Numbered from the stretch's first letter, positions 1 through 8,822 are shown. The stretch is 64,000 nt of DNA from Catalinimonas alkaloidigena (GCF_900100765.1 NZ_FNFO01000007.1:186001-250000), one strand, 5' to 3'. The notes: generated by a model not told the origin, from the sequence alone. Numbers and translations are program-made.

Positions 1-216
1 CCGGACCTGCACCTTCTGGTTCAGGACGTGTTCTTCCAGAAACGACTGACTCTCCGCGTTGCCTTCCACGCCGATTAAGCTCACCGCTACACCGTTTTTC
101 AACACCAGCGTATCGCCGCCCCGCACCGCCGTCACCGTATGCGGAATGTCGGTGAAATCGGTGTGACAGGCCGCCAGCAGAACGGCCATTACGCTCAGAA
201 ATGCCTTAGTTTTCAA
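1..216 (-). CDS. Partial lipoprotein with SNase-like (thermonuclease fold) N-terminus
   Basis: Only the N-terminal 72 codons are in the window. I start it at TTG 216, which overlaps the stop of the upstream OmpA-like gene by 11 nt and gives a full lipoprotein signal peptide with lipobox LLAAC. An ATG at 190 would leave too short a signal. After the cysteine the sequence runs GGDTLVLKNGVAVSLIGVEG and then a helix, the pattern of the first strands of Staphylococcal-nuclease-like domains (DGDT..L.nG..vrL.GI). The usual Asp of DGDT is Gly here, so catalysis is doubtful. The overlap with the OmpA-like gene suggests translational coupling and membership of the motor locus. The fold assignment is an inference from about 45 residues. 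Confidence 0.5.
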   Translation of the reverse strand, partial: MKTKAFLSVMAVLLAACHTDFTDIPHTVTAVRGGDTLVLKNGVAVSLIGVEGNAESQSFLEEHVLNQKVQVR

Positions 217-847
217 GCTCCCCAATTTTCGGAATAATCTGAATCAAGAACCGTTTGTTTTGCCCCTCCTGCGCGCCCGTGTACCGCCCCGTCCCGAACA
301 CGCCACTCCCGGCAATGATCACCTCCAGGTTGCCCTCTTCGAACGTGATGCCCTGTTGCCGCCAGAGGTTGCGCAGCGCCAGCGCCCGTTGGTAGCTGAG
401 GTCGTAGGTTCGTTGGATGAAGTCAGGATCGCGGTTCAGGGCGGCATCGTCGCGGTCGCGGGCGGCCATCCCTTCGATGATGATCAAATAATTAACGTTC
501 TCGTCGTTCCGAATATTTTTGATGAGGTTCTTCAGCCGCAGTCCTGCCTGCCGTAGCGGCTCGTGGTAGCGCGCATCGATGGTCGACTCCCACGAGGCAA
601 ACTGCACCGGTACTTTCAGTTCATGGCGCTTATTGTCTTCGTCGTACACGAAATATTCTCCTTCCAGTCCCTGCAACGACCGCTCGATTTCCTGCAACTT
701 CTGGTACTGCTGTGCCATCACTAACAGCTCGCCTTCCCGGTCCTTAAACAGCTTGAAGCTGAGCACAAACAGCGAGAGCATCACCACAAACAGCGCCGTC
801 ATCAGATCGACATAGCTGGGCCAGAAAAAGTCTTTACTCGGTTGCAT
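206..847 (-). CDS. MotB/ZorB-like OmpA-family motor stator protein
   Basis: 213 aa. Residues 11-33 form one transmembrane helix beginning SYVDLMTALF; Asp14 sits where MotB and ZorB carry the proton-accepting aspartate. A short linker follows, then an OmpA/MotB-like peptidoglycan-binding domain at about 119-207, with EGMAARD, the helix SYQRALALRNLW and the terminal GQNKRFLIQI matching the NRRV-type motif. This is the 2TM-type partner of a 5TM:2TM proton motor. It should pair with the MotA/ZorA-like protein encoded at 2378-3787, although the two genes are separated by about 1.5 kb of inserted DNA. The start ATG 847 gives a short cytoplasmic N-terminus, as in MotB. The next gene starts inside its 3' end. 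Confidence 0.85.
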   Translation of the reverse strand: MQPSKDFFWPSYVDLMTALFVVMLSLFVLSFKLFKDREGELLVMAQQYQKLQEIERSLQGLEGEYFVYDEDNKRHELKVPVQFASWESTIDARYHEPLRQAGLRLKNLIKNIRNDENVNYLIIIEGMAARDRDDAALNRDPDFIQRTYDLSYQRALALRNLWRQQGITFEEGNLEVIIAGSGVFGTGRYTGAQEGQNKRFLIQIIPKIGELEN

Positions 848-1068
848 CAGAGGTGAAATTACTGCTTTGCTTTTTCAAAAGCGTAAAAATGGGATGAAAG
901 GGGGAGGGAAGTAAGGAAGGTAGCGGTCGGATCGCTTGAAAGAGGGGTGTTAAGGTGATCCGCCCGCTGGCGTAGGCAGCGTATCGGCCCTAACTCCCAC
1001 CCCAGCCGTCCCACGGCGCGCAACCATCCGAATTCAGCCGTGGGAGGTCATTTCACATTTTCTCGTTT

Positions 1069-1636
1069 CTAAAAGAGTTTATCAGTGATCTCCGGGTCGA
1101 GTTGCGTTCGCGCTTCCTGAGCGAGTTGGTGTGGGTCGGAGGGCAAATCGAGAAGTTGCCGGGCGAGGGTTTGATTGCAGAAGGTGCCTCGGCGGATGCC
1201 AAGGTAATCCGGTAAGGACGAGTAAGGCCCATCTTCGGGTTGTGACACGAGTTTGGCGCGGAGGGGGTTGTGGTGGATGTAATAGAAGCAGAGTTGCGGG
1301 TAGTGCTGATCCGATTGTTCCAGTGGTTTGGAATGGGTGTTTTGTGTGAAAAGAGAGCCTGTGCGGCCGTAACACCGATTGATCGCTGTCACGTACGAAC
1401 CTAAGATGATGCGCATACCCTGACTAAATTGCTCCGTGTCAGACTCCTGTGGAAAAAAGACCAAAAAATGAAAGTGATTCGGCATCAGGCAATACGCCAG
1501 AAATTCCGCATGAGGGCGTAGGTGCTTCCGCATTTTGCTCAGGAAGTAGCGATAAATTTTCTCCCTCAAAGAAAATCGGCTGGCGGTTGTTTCCCCGATT
1601 ATAGAGGTGAAACAGCTGTTCCGGAAAAAGCTTCAT
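1069..1636 (-). pseudogene. REP-associated tyrosine transposase (RAYT, Y1_Tnp), frameshifted
   Basis: Reading from ATG 1636, the first frame gives MKLFPEQLFHLYNRGNN, the normal start of RAYT/IS200-like proteins, and reaches FFEGEN. The frame then changes and continues in the next frame with IYRYFLSKMRKHL, the HUH motif region PNHFHFLVFF and YYIHHNPLRAKLV. Removing one A from the run at about 1554-1556 would restore ENYRYFLSKM, so a single-base insertion separates the halves. It is a pseudogene unless the frameshift is a sequencing error or is bypassed. RAYTs mobilise REP palindromes, and the same locus carries at least seven REP-like elements. The catalytic Tyr is most likely in the YYIHHNP stretch. 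Confidence 0.85.
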
Positions 1637-1761
1637 GGCAGTTGAGAAATGGATGCGTTCTATCTTGAGAAAATCATGGTAGGCGTCCCCCGGCTAATGT
1701 GGGTTCGTGTGCGGGAGACGTGGGACGACTGAGATAGTAGAATTAGTCATAAGATCGTGTC

Positions 1762-2301
1762 ATGCTTGAAGAAAAATATATCATCAACGGATTGAAACTC
1801 CCTGAAAAACTTGTGGTCATGCTTCGAAATGGCCATTGGAGGGCTCCTGATGATAAAACTGGCATCCAACAGGTACTTGACTTGCCGGAGCATCTAAAGG
1901 GGAGATTTGATGAATATGAGTCGTATGCTGCCGATTTTGAAGTATATGATTTTGAGTTGATGGAGCGCGAAGTAAATGGCATGAAAAAATGGCCGAAAGC
2001 GGAATGGTTTGATGAATCAGGATGCATGTTTCTTGGGAAAGCTGATTCGACTGTTAAACCCGGTGATATTGACGTAGAGAAATCAATACCTATTGCGGAC
2101 CTTGGGAGGGGTTCAGATTCTCCTTTTGTACTCGATTATCGTGGAAGTGCTGAAAGTCCTACTGTTATGATACTGCGATGGGGTGGAGACGCTGAACAAG
2201 ACAACAGGTGGATGAAGATAGCGGAGTCCTTTGACGAGTTTGTCGAAGCAATAGGAATAATTACTTCAGAGGGAAATACCTGGAATTGTTATGATTCTTA
2301 A
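1762..2301 (+). CDS. SMI1/KNR4 (SUKH) family protein
   Basis: 179 aa, on the strand opposite to the surrounding motor genes and clearly lower in GC. The C-terminal half has the SUKH signature: ADLGRGSDSPFVLDY, then a hydrophobic strand with MILRWGGD, and finally IAESFDEFVEAIGI, the usual ending helix. SUKH proteins are often immunity proteins against polymorphic nuclease or deaminase toxins. No toxin is visible next to it, so it may be an orphan immunity gene or carry another SUKH role. It lies between the two motor subunit genes beside a decayed transposase, which suggests recent arrival. The start ATG 1762 is the first in frame. Confidence 0.7.
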   Translation: MLEEKYIINGLKLPEKLVVMLRNGHWRAPDDKTGIQQVLDLPEHLKGRFDEYESYAADFEVYDFELMEREVNGMKKWPKAEWFDESGCMFLGKADSTVKPGDIDVEKSIPIADLGRGSDSPFVLDYRGSAESPTVMILRWGGDAEQDNRWMKIAESFDEFVEAIGIITSEGNTWNCYDS

Positions 2302-2377
2302 ACCCATAACCTGTCTCATTTTGTCTCTTCCATATAAGCACACATCAGCCTGAGGTAACAGGTAAAAGGCATTGACG

Positions 2378-3787
2378 CTACATCCGTTCGCGCATGCGTT
2401 GCCACCAGCTCTTGTTGAAGTTCACGTTGAACTGTTCGAGTTGTTCCAGGATGTGCTTTTGCGTGGTGCTGTCTTCCAGCATCCGGTTCAAGAGGAGGCG
2501 ATGCGTCTTTTCCCAGTCGCTGCGGAGGGCCGTGATTTCCTCCTTCATGCCCTGAAACGGCTGGAGATAGGCGATCATTTTTTCGTAGACGTTTTCCTGG
2601 TTGAGGCGGGAGAAGTGCTGGCGCAACATCTCGCCGGCGTCCTGTTCTTCCTTCTTCATCAGGCCGATACGCCGTTCCACCACCTTCGCGATGTCGTGGC
2701 TGGCCTCGTCGAAGTGCTGTTGGATGGCGTCGGTGATGCTCTGCATCTTGTCCTGGTGGGCGCTGAGGTAGCCGAGTTGCTTGCGGAGGAGTTCGTCGTT
2801 GCGCTGGAGGTACTCGCCGAGGTGATCAAGTTGCGTGAGGCGCCCCATGATCTGCGTCATCTGGTCGGCGACGACCTTGCCGCGCTCCAGGGAGTCGTTC
2901 ATCGACCGTTGGTAATCGTGGAAGCGCTGGAAGAGCGATTCGGTCTCCTGTAGTTTGTCGAAGACCTTCAGGTTGGCCTCGGCCATCTCGTGGTACCCGA
3001 CCTGTTCCAACGTCTGCATAAAGCGCTGTTGCAGGTTGACGTAGTCGGCCAGGTCGTGAAAGAGGTTCCGGAAGTCGCTGACCCGACCCAGGAAGTCGCG
3101 GTTGAAGGCGTCCAGGATCTGCCGGATGCCCATCAGCCCGGTCGTCATGTCGGATTGCAAACGGGGCAATAGCCGCGATTGCAGGAAGGTATAGTAATCG
3201 TTCTGCGCCCGGTCGCGGGTCAGGCGGGCCGTTTTGAGGCGCTGGTTCCCGAACATCGTGAACAGCAAGCCGAAAAAGCTGCCGACCATCGCGATGACCA
3301 CCCCGACCAGGAACCGCTGAATTGAGGCTTCTTCCACCCCCGTAAACAGAATGCTGGTCAGCCCGATGATCACCCCCAGAAACGTACCGAGCAACCCCAC
3401 GTATAGCGGAGTCGCGATGTTGGCCTGCACCGCATTTTCCTCCGCCTCCGACTTTCGTTCTGAAATGTCTTTCAGAATGTTGAAATCGGCAGCGGTGCCT
3501 TTGTTGTATTCGAGGTAGGTGTTGGTGTCCTCCGCAATCTCCGCAAACGTATCGGAGACGTCCTGTGCGGCAATCAGGTCCACTTCGAACGCTTCTGCCG
3601 TTAGGGGAGATGGCGTCTCGGCGTCCTGTTCATTCGCTGGATGAATCAGCACCCGCTGGATGCGGAGAGCGTCCCGCTCCGGATACAAGGTGGCCAGCTT
3701 GCGGATTTGCCCCAGGTTCCGCACAAAGATGACGCTTTGCAGCACCACGATCAGGCCAATAACACCAAGTTCTAATAGGAATAGCAA
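2378..3787 (-). CDS. MotA/TolQ/ExbB (ZorA-like) proton channel with long coiled-coil tail
   Basis: 469 aa. Transmembrane helices are predicted at about 3-23, 125-149 (IATPLYVGLLGTFLGVIIGL) and 155-180. The last two are the conserved MotA/ExbB pair, with the usual pore-lining Thr and Gly pattern. Residues 190-469 are almost all helix and heptad-like, with many Gln, Leu, Glu and Arg, forming a long cytoplasmic tail. That architecture is known for ZorA of the Zorya anti-phage system, where the tail extends into the cytoplasm. The start is TTG 3787, with a GGAGG-like run slightly upstream on the minus strand (AATCCTCC is its complement, so the RBS is weak). Partner: the OmpA-like protein at 206-847. 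Whether it is a defence motor is inference. Confidence 0.85.
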   Translation of the reverse strand: MLFLLELGVIGLIVVLQSVIFVRNLGQIRKLATLYPERDALRIQRVLIHPANEQDAETPSPLTAEAFEVDLIAAQDVSDTFAEIAEDTNTYLEYNKGTAADFNILKDISERKSEAEENAVQANIATPLYVGLLGTFLGVIIGLTSILFTGVEEASIQRFLVGVVIAMVGSFFGLLFTMFGNQRLKTARLTRDRAQNDYYTFLQSRLLPRLQSDMTTGLMGIRQILDAFNRDFLGRVSDFRNLFHDLADYVNLQQRFMQTLEQVGYHEMAEANLKVFDKLQETESLFQRFHDYQRSMNDSLERGKVVADQMTQIMGRLTQLDHLGEYLQRNDELLRKQLGYLSAHQDKMQSITDAIQQHFDEASHDIAKVVERRIGLMKKEEQDAGEMLRQHFSRLNQENVYEKMIAYLQPFQGMKEEITALRSDWEKTHRLLLNRMLEDSTTQKHILEQLEQFNVNFNKSWWQRMRERM

Positions 3788-3814
3788 GGGCGGAAGGGGT
3801 TAGGAGGATTGAAA

Positions 3815-3841
3815 ATTACAGATTGCAAATGACAAATTGGG
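3815..3841. repeat. Short repeat upstream of the ZorA-like gene
   Basis: Plus-strand ATTACAGATTGCAAATGACA followed by AATTGGG, 27 nt 5' of the start of the 2378-3787 gene. Very similar sequences lie just 5' of the actin-like gene (8742-8774) and the tubulin-like gene (11851-11884). It could be a shared promoter or regulatory element, or a short dispersed repeat. Confidence 0.5.
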
Positions 3842-3909
3842 CGGAGGGCATAGGTCAAACGTTGCAGGTCGAAAGTCCCAGGTCCCTTGCTTTTCACCCT
3901 ACATCCTCT

Positions 3910-4013
3910 TGTCATTTCGAACGCTAGTGAGAAATCTTCTATCATTTGTAACGAGATCTCTCACCGCTGCGGCACGGTCCGCCGTTGCGGGGCCGCTAGC
4001 GTTCGAGATGACA
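3910..4013. repeat. REP-like palindromic element 1
   Basis: 104 nt. The arms are TGTCATTTCGAACGCTAG at the left and CTAGCGTTCGAGATGACA at the right, inverted with one mismatch. Internal subterminal motifs are GTGAGAAATCT and GAGATCTCTCAC. Best-preserved member of a family with seven copies between 3.9 and 16.7 kb. Confidence 0.85.
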
Positions 4014-4031
4014 TAATTGTTAGTAGCCCAG

Positions 4032-5225
4032 CTACTCAAACGCGATTTTGGCTTTCTTTTCAATTTTCCAGACGCTGCCGTCGCGTTGCAGTGTGCCGCG
4101 CTCCAGGTTGACGATCCGCGTGGGATTGGGCGTTTGCTGCGTGTAGTCGCACGCCTCCTCAAAAAAGCTGTAGCCGTACTCCATCGCGTAGCGCTGCACC
4201 TCCGGATCTTCCGTTACGCAAAACGTGGTGCGGTCGGGGCGCTGGTGAATCGTGAAGATGCTGTCGCGCTGGCGGTTCGTGGTGAATTTGCTTTCGTGGA
4301 ACGCCCCGTTGTTCGGGTTCTTCACGTAGCGGATTTGATCGGTGGGGACCGGAGCCATTTCGCGCTGCGGGGGCGGGGACGCTTGAGCCGGGGGCGCCGC
4401 AGGCATGGGTTGCGGAGCCGGGGCGGACTTGCCACCCCGCAGGCGCTTGTCCAACAGCCGTTCTACTTCCGGCCGCACGGTTTCCCAGGGGGAAGGCGGC
4501 GTCGGCGGTTTGGCCGATTCCAGCTTTTTGAGACGTTCCTCCAGGTAAGAGAGACGTTGCTGCATTTCGTCCCGACTTGCCCTTCGGTCGATGCGTGCAT
4601 TCAATTTTTGTAGCAATTGCCAGAGGGCCACGCCCAGCCCGACAACGCATACGCTCAGTGCGATCAACCACCAGAGATAGTCGGGCGCTTCTGTGGGAGT
4701 CGCCGCGGGCGTCTGGGTGGCCTGAACAGGCGTGTCCAATACGGGTTGAGGCTGTTGTACCACCTCGCCCAATTGCGGTTCACTTTGTGCCAGGGCCATG
4801 AGTTGCTGTTCCAGACTATCGACTTTCGCGGCGCGTGCGCCCGTGCGGCGGGCTTTTAATTTGCCCGTGATTTCCCGGATCAGCTTTTCTCTCTTTGCCA
4901 TTTCGGTGCTGAGCCCTGCGTAGATCGCGGGTTTCTCGATGCTCTGGTAAAACGAAAAGGCGCTTAAGCTGTCGCCCTGGATGCTGCGCACGAACGAAAC
5001 AGAATCGTCACAGAAAACGGTCGGCACCAAGTCCGCCCGCTGGTTGTCGGTATAGATAAACCGAATCGTTTCACACCAGATCTGCCGCCGCCCGTCCGAA
5101 TCCTGTGCCTGTGCTCGTTGTACTGAAATCACACTAGCCGTGAGCATCATGACGCAAAAGCTCGTCCGTAATGACGGAATGAATCGCGGGGACGGCCTCT
5201 CTGTCGCTACGAGTTTACTGCGCAT
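4032..5225 (-). CDS. Single-pass membrane linker protein of the motor/cytoskeletal locus
   Basis: 397 aa from ATG 5225, which overlaps the stop of the upstream actin-like gene by 11 nt (translational coupling). Residues 20-40 look like a signal peptide ending in AQA-Q, followed by a periplasmic stretch with a few cysteines. A transmembrane helix lies at about 184-205 (WWLIALSVCVVGLGVALW), then a charged coiled coil (206-238), a Pro/Ala-rich linker and a compact C-terminal domain (298-397) ending WKIEKKAKIAFE. I recall this C-terminal domain from uncharacterised Bacteroidetes proteins but know no function. With the C-terminus in the cytoplasm, the protein could tie the envelope motor to the actin-like or tubulin-like ATPases. 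The family is unnamed. A later start at the MM of the signal peptide is possible. Confidence 0.75.
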   Translation of the reverse strand: MRSKLVATERPSPRFIPSLRTSFCVMMLTASVISVQRAQAQDSDGRRQIWCETIRFIYTDNQRADLVPTVFCDDSVSFVRSIQGDSLSAFSFYQSIEKPAIYAGLSTEMAKREKLIREITGKLKARRTGARAAKVDSLEQQLMALAQSEPQLGEVVQQPQPVLDTPVQATQTPAATPTEAPDYLWWLIALSVCVVGLGVALWQLLQKLNARIDRRASRDEMQQRLSYLEERLKKLESAKPPTPPSPWETVRPEVERLLDKRLRGGKSAPAPQPMPAAPPAQASPPPQREMAPVPTDQIRYVKNPNNGAFHESKFTTNRQRDSIFTIHQRPDRTTFCVTEDPEVQRYAMEYGYSFFEEACDYTQQTPNPTRIVNLERGTLQRDGSVWKIEKKAKIAFE

Positions 5226-8200
5226 GGTACTGGGCGAACACCTCTTTGGAAAGTTCATACAGCGTGTGTTTGATCGGGAAGAAGAACAGGGTCTCGTTGA
5301 GTAAGTCTTCGCGGACGTCGCGCCGTTCCATCGCCCGGTTCAGGCCATTGTTCAGGCTGTCGCGCAGCTTGCTCTGGATGCTCTGGCGAAGGGCGGGTAA
5401 ATCGGCTTCGATGGCAAATTCGTCCTTGAACATGCGGGTAATTTCGGGCGTGTCGAGCATCAGCGCGAAGAAGCGCTCGGCGTTCTGGATCACCTGATCG
5501 CGTAGGGCCACGTCCACATCCTTGTAGTGCACTCCGGCGGCCTGCACTTCCTGGCCTTCGCCGGTGCCGACCAGCCGTACGTTTTGCGTCTCCGTAGAGC
5601 CGTGGACGTTGGGCGTGTAGTACACCCCGCCGTTGGCCGTCGCTTCTTTGGGATTCGGGGTCTGCACCAGCCGGAAATTGGCGGGTGGTTCTTCGCCGGT
5701 TACCGCTTTCAGCATCAGGCGCGTCAACCGTTCCAGACTGCCCAGGTTGCTGCCTCCGGCCAGACGGTTCAGGTACAGACTGCCCTTGCCGCTGAACGTG
5801 ATGTAACGCGGCAATTTGATGCCCAGCGCCTGGATGATCTGCGCGCTGTGGTACATGATGGCCGCGAAATGCAGCAGCAGGATGAGGCGCAGGTGCTTGA
5901 CGCGGTTCAGTTCGTCGGAGAACTGGTAGCCGTTCACCTGGTCGTACGTGAACAGGAGGTTGACCACGTCGGCCGAGTTGAAGTCCGGATTCTTCAGCGC
6001 CTCTTCGAAGTAGCTGATCACCTTGCTGGTCTGCTCCGAACGCGGAATCCGCGCGATTGACTGCCGGAAGGCCTGCAAAAAGCCATTGTCTTTCTGCGAG
6101 ATGGTATTGAAGCCGTCGCCCCACAGCGCATCGCCCGCAAATCGAAACGACGAGCCGTACGTCGGTTGCTGTTCCACGAAGAAAAGCAGGTCGGTCGTGC
6201 CGCCACCGATGTCGATGTTCAGCAGGTTCTCGTCCCGGCCGGGCACCACCTGGCTCGTCGCGTTGAGGTAGTAGTACGGCGCGGCCGATTCCGTCAGGTA
6301 GATGGGCGTGCGGTCGGTCTTGAAGATGTTTTGGAAATGCGTCTTCCACTTGTCTTCAAACTGGTTGCGCGAGAAGTGGTCGAGGCTCAGTGGCGCGAAC
6401 CAGACGATGCGCGTCTGCCCCACGATGCCGTCGTTCAGGGCCACCTTGTTGCGGATCAGTCGCAGCAGTTCCCGGAAAAAGACGTCGATGCGGTCGACGC
6501 CCTTCTGGCCCAGGTCGGTTTCCCATTTCAGGTTGGTGTGGTAGCGCGTGTGGGCCGGAATCTTGTTCTCAGCGTTGACCGAAAACCCGATGTTGATGTT
6601 GCCCAGCAAATCCGTCGGACGGTTGCTGAAGTCGCGGACTTCGCAGACGGCCGTGCGAATCGGGAACTGGAAGAAGGAACTGCCGTCGATGATCGACGGA
6701 ATAAACTCGCGCGTCTGGATCGTATGCAGCTCGATCGCATCACCGAACGAGCCAGGGCCGTAGCGGTCGCCCGCGCGCTGGCTGGCGTCTTGCAGCGGTT
6801 GGTTCAAGAGAACGACCTGCAAGTCCTCTTCCGAAATGGTGAACGGCCGGGGCGGTTTGGTCGGGCTGTCGGTCCAGGCGAGGTGGGTGTTCGTCGTGCC
6901 GAAGTCGATGGCAAACGTGTATTCCTTCGTGCCGCGCGTCAGCCGCTCCCAGCGGGGAATGATCAAGCCTTTCACCGGATCACCGAACTTCCCTTCTTCG
7001 GGATGCACCAGTTCCGCAAAGTCGAAATGCGTGTTGAACACCTCGTAGTACGTCGAGCCGGGGTTGCCCTCGCCCTTCTCCACCCGTACGGTTTTCTTCA
7101 ACCCCCAGGCACTGCCGCTCTCGGTGATCGGCTGGTTGTCGACGTAAAACTGGAGGTCGTACGGCCGGTAGGCGTAGTACCCGGAAATGTCGAGGTCGAC
7201 CAGCATCACCTTGTAGAGGTCGTTGTACTGCCGCTGATCCTCGTACTTGTAGAACGGGAACACGCCCATGCCGATCTGCGCCGTGAGGATCTTGCCCTTC
7301 TCGGGAATTTCCCGCCCGGACGCGTCTTTCGGGTTCTGTGGATTGTCGTAATAGCGCCGTTCAAACACGATTTCGCCGCGCTTCACCGGGATGCGCAGTT
7401 GCACCCGCACGCCGCCGTATTCAATGAAAAACTTGAGCTGCCGCGTCAGGTCTTCCAGCTTGAAATACCGGAAATATTCTTTCTTGATGGGCAGCAGGTA
7501 CGGAAACTTGAACAGCAACTGCCGCTCCGTGTCGGCTTCGTACTGCACCTCGCCGGTATTGAAACGGGCCGAGTTCAATTCGTACGGGAGTTTCAGCAGG
7601 TAATCTTCCAGGAAATCGCCGATCGCCAGGTACGGGTACGGCTCCGCCAGGCCGGGCAACACGCGATCCGATAAGGCCTTGCCTTCTTTGATCGGCACTT
7701 TTGTCTCCTGTTTCCATTCGCCCGCCACGTAGCGCCAGCCAGGGTAATGGCCCTCTTTCAGCACCAGCGGTGGCCGTTCGTCGGCCGGAACGGTCGCGGC
7801 AATCACAAAGTCGCTGACCTCTTCGGGTTTGGTCGTGCCGATCTTCTCGCCCGCCAGCGGCACCTGTTTCACCACCACGGGGCTGTTGCTTTTGTCCAGC
7901 AGCGGACCGTATTCTTTCTGAAACTGGTTCGCGTCGTAGCCACCTTCTAGCCGCATCCGATTTACCTCCTGTTCCAGGTCGGGGCGTTGCTTCAGCGAAC
8001 GCTCCAGGTATTCGGCCATCTGCCGACAGAAGTTCTCCTCCCGCAGGGGCGGATAGGCGAGGAACAACTTGTGGAGGTACAATTGAAACGGCTCGGGCCG
8101 GTCGGGCAGTGCCACGGGCTTCTCAAAAAAGCGGTAGCCTTTCGCACTAGTCAGGTCGAGCGGTTCTACGTCGGGCGCGGCGAAAAACAGCGTAAACGGC

Positions 8201-8700
8201 GACGACCCACCAATCACCCGGTAGTTGTAGTACAGTAGGTACAAGTCACCGAAGCCATAGAAATGACTCCGCAGGTTGGGGTTGGTCAAACCCAGGTACA
8301 GGCCCAGGGTTTCGCCCAGCAGCCGGTGCTTCGGATGTGCCTTTAATTTCTGTACTTCGCCCGCCAGGTTCCAGCGATGGAACTGGAGGTTCTTGCCCGC
8401 CTGCCGGAACTTGGGCAGGTTGAAGACGATCTCGAGCAGATCGAGGCACTGCGACACGAGCGTATGGTAGATAGTGCGTTGCCGCAGATCGCCCGTCCGG
8501 TCCTGGGTAACAAACTCGAAGGCCGTCTCGAACAGGTGCATCCGCGCAAACGGACTGGGGATGGAGGTGATGACCTTGCGGGCCTTGCCGCCAGACGGGT
8601 CGTCAATGTCCTGGATGTGGGTAGCGTCGATCTGAACCGACTGTTTCCACCCTTCGATATCTTCAGAGCCTTTCGCGTGAGGCCGGAGTACTTTGGGCAT
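5215..8700 (-). CDS. Large protein with C-terminal actin/Hsp70-like ATPase domain
   Basis: 1161 aa. The actin/Hsp70 fold occupies about residues 593-1000. Phosphate-1 is FAIDFGTTNTHLAW (about 596-609), phosphate-2 is NIDIGGGTTDLLFF (about 828-841), and the adenosine motif is ITFSGKGS (about 967-974). The first 590 residues form a large extension with no domain I recognise, rich in aromatic residues; about 160 residues follow the ATPase core. Canonical Hsp70 is about 640 aa, so this is nearly twice that. Some resemblance in size and motifs to the SrfB virulence-factor family is possible but not shown. It lies directly upstream of, and overlaps, the single-pass linker gene, and follows the tubulin-like gene. 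It probably is an ATP-driven assembly or switch component of the same machine. Confidence 0.8.
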   Translation of the reverse strand: MPKVLRPHAKGSEDIEGWKQSVQIDATHIQDIDDPSGGKARKVITSIPSPFARMHLFETAFEFVTQDRTGDLRQRTIYHTLVSQCLDLLEIVFNLPKFRQAGKNLQFHRWNLAGEVQKLKAHPKHRLLGETLGLYLGLTNPNLRSHFYGFGDLYLLYYNYRVIGGSSPFTLFFAAPDVEPLDLTSAKGYRFFEKPVALPDRPEPFQLYLHKLFLAYPPLREENFCRQMAEYLERSLKQRPDLEQEVNRMRLEGGYDANQFQKEYGPLLDKSNSPVVVKQVPLAGEKIGTTKPEEVSDFVIAATVPADERPPLVLKEGHYPGWRYVAGEWKQETKVPIKEGKALSDRVLPGLAEPYPYLAIGDFLEDYLLKLPYELNSARFNTGEVQYEADTERQLLFKFPYLLPIKKEYFRYFKLEDLTRQLKFFIEYGGVRVQLRIPVKRGEIVFERRYYDNPQNPKDASGREIPEKGKILTAQIGMGVFPFYKYEDQRQYNDLYKVMLVDLDISGYYAYRPYDLQFYVDNQPITESGSAWGLKKTVRVEKGEGNPGSTYYEVFNTHFDFAELVHPEEGKFGDPVKGLIIPRWERLTRGTKEYTFAIDFGTTNTHLAWTDSPTKPPRPFTISEEDLQVVLLNQPLQDASQRAGDRYGPGSFGDAIELHTIQTREFIPSIIDGSSFFQFPIRTAVCEVRDFSNRPTDLLGNINIGFSVNAENKIPAHTRYHTNLKWETDLGQKGVDRIDVFFRELLRLIRNKVALNDGIVGQTRIVWFAPLSLDHFSRNQFEDKWKTHFQNIFKTDRTPIYLTESAAPYYYLNATSQVVPGRDENLLNIDIGGGTTDLLFFVEQQPTYGSSFRFAGDALWGDGFNTISQKDNGFLQAFRQSIARIPRSEQTSKVISYFEEALKNPDFNSADVVNLLFTYDQVNGYQFSDELNRVKHLRLILLLHFAAIMYHSAQIIQALGIKLPRYITFSGKGSLYLNRLAGGSNLGSLERLTRLMLKAVTGEEPPANFRLVQTPNPKEATANGGVYYTPNVHGSTETQNVRLVGTGEGQEVQAAGVHYKDVDVALRDQVIQNAERFFALMLDTPEITRMFKDEFAIEADLPALRQSIQSKLRDSLNNGLNRAMERRDVREDLLNETLFFFPIKHTLYELSKEVFAQYHAQ

Positions 8701-8741
8701 AATGGATTTTAGGTGTGATGTGGCGAAATGGTGAGGTCAGA

Positions 8742-8774
8742 ATTACAAATGGCAGATTTCAAATTGCACATTGG
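8742..8774. repeat. Short repeat upstream of the actin-like gene
   Basis: Plus-strand ATTACAAATGGCAGATTTCA then AATTGCACATTGG, 41 nt 5' of the actin-like start. It matches the first 20 nt of the copy before the tubulin-like gene exactly. Confidence 0.55.
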
Positions 8775-8822
8775 CTTTCAGGCTGCCGCGCAGTCTCAGG
8801 TTTCAAGTCCATGTTTTTACTA

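Noticed and set aside
6166-7674. 502-codon open frame on the plus strand inside the actin-like gene
   Set aside because: It is antisense to a protein with clear ATPase motifs. Its translation has the Arg/Val/His-rich look of a GC-driven shadow frame.
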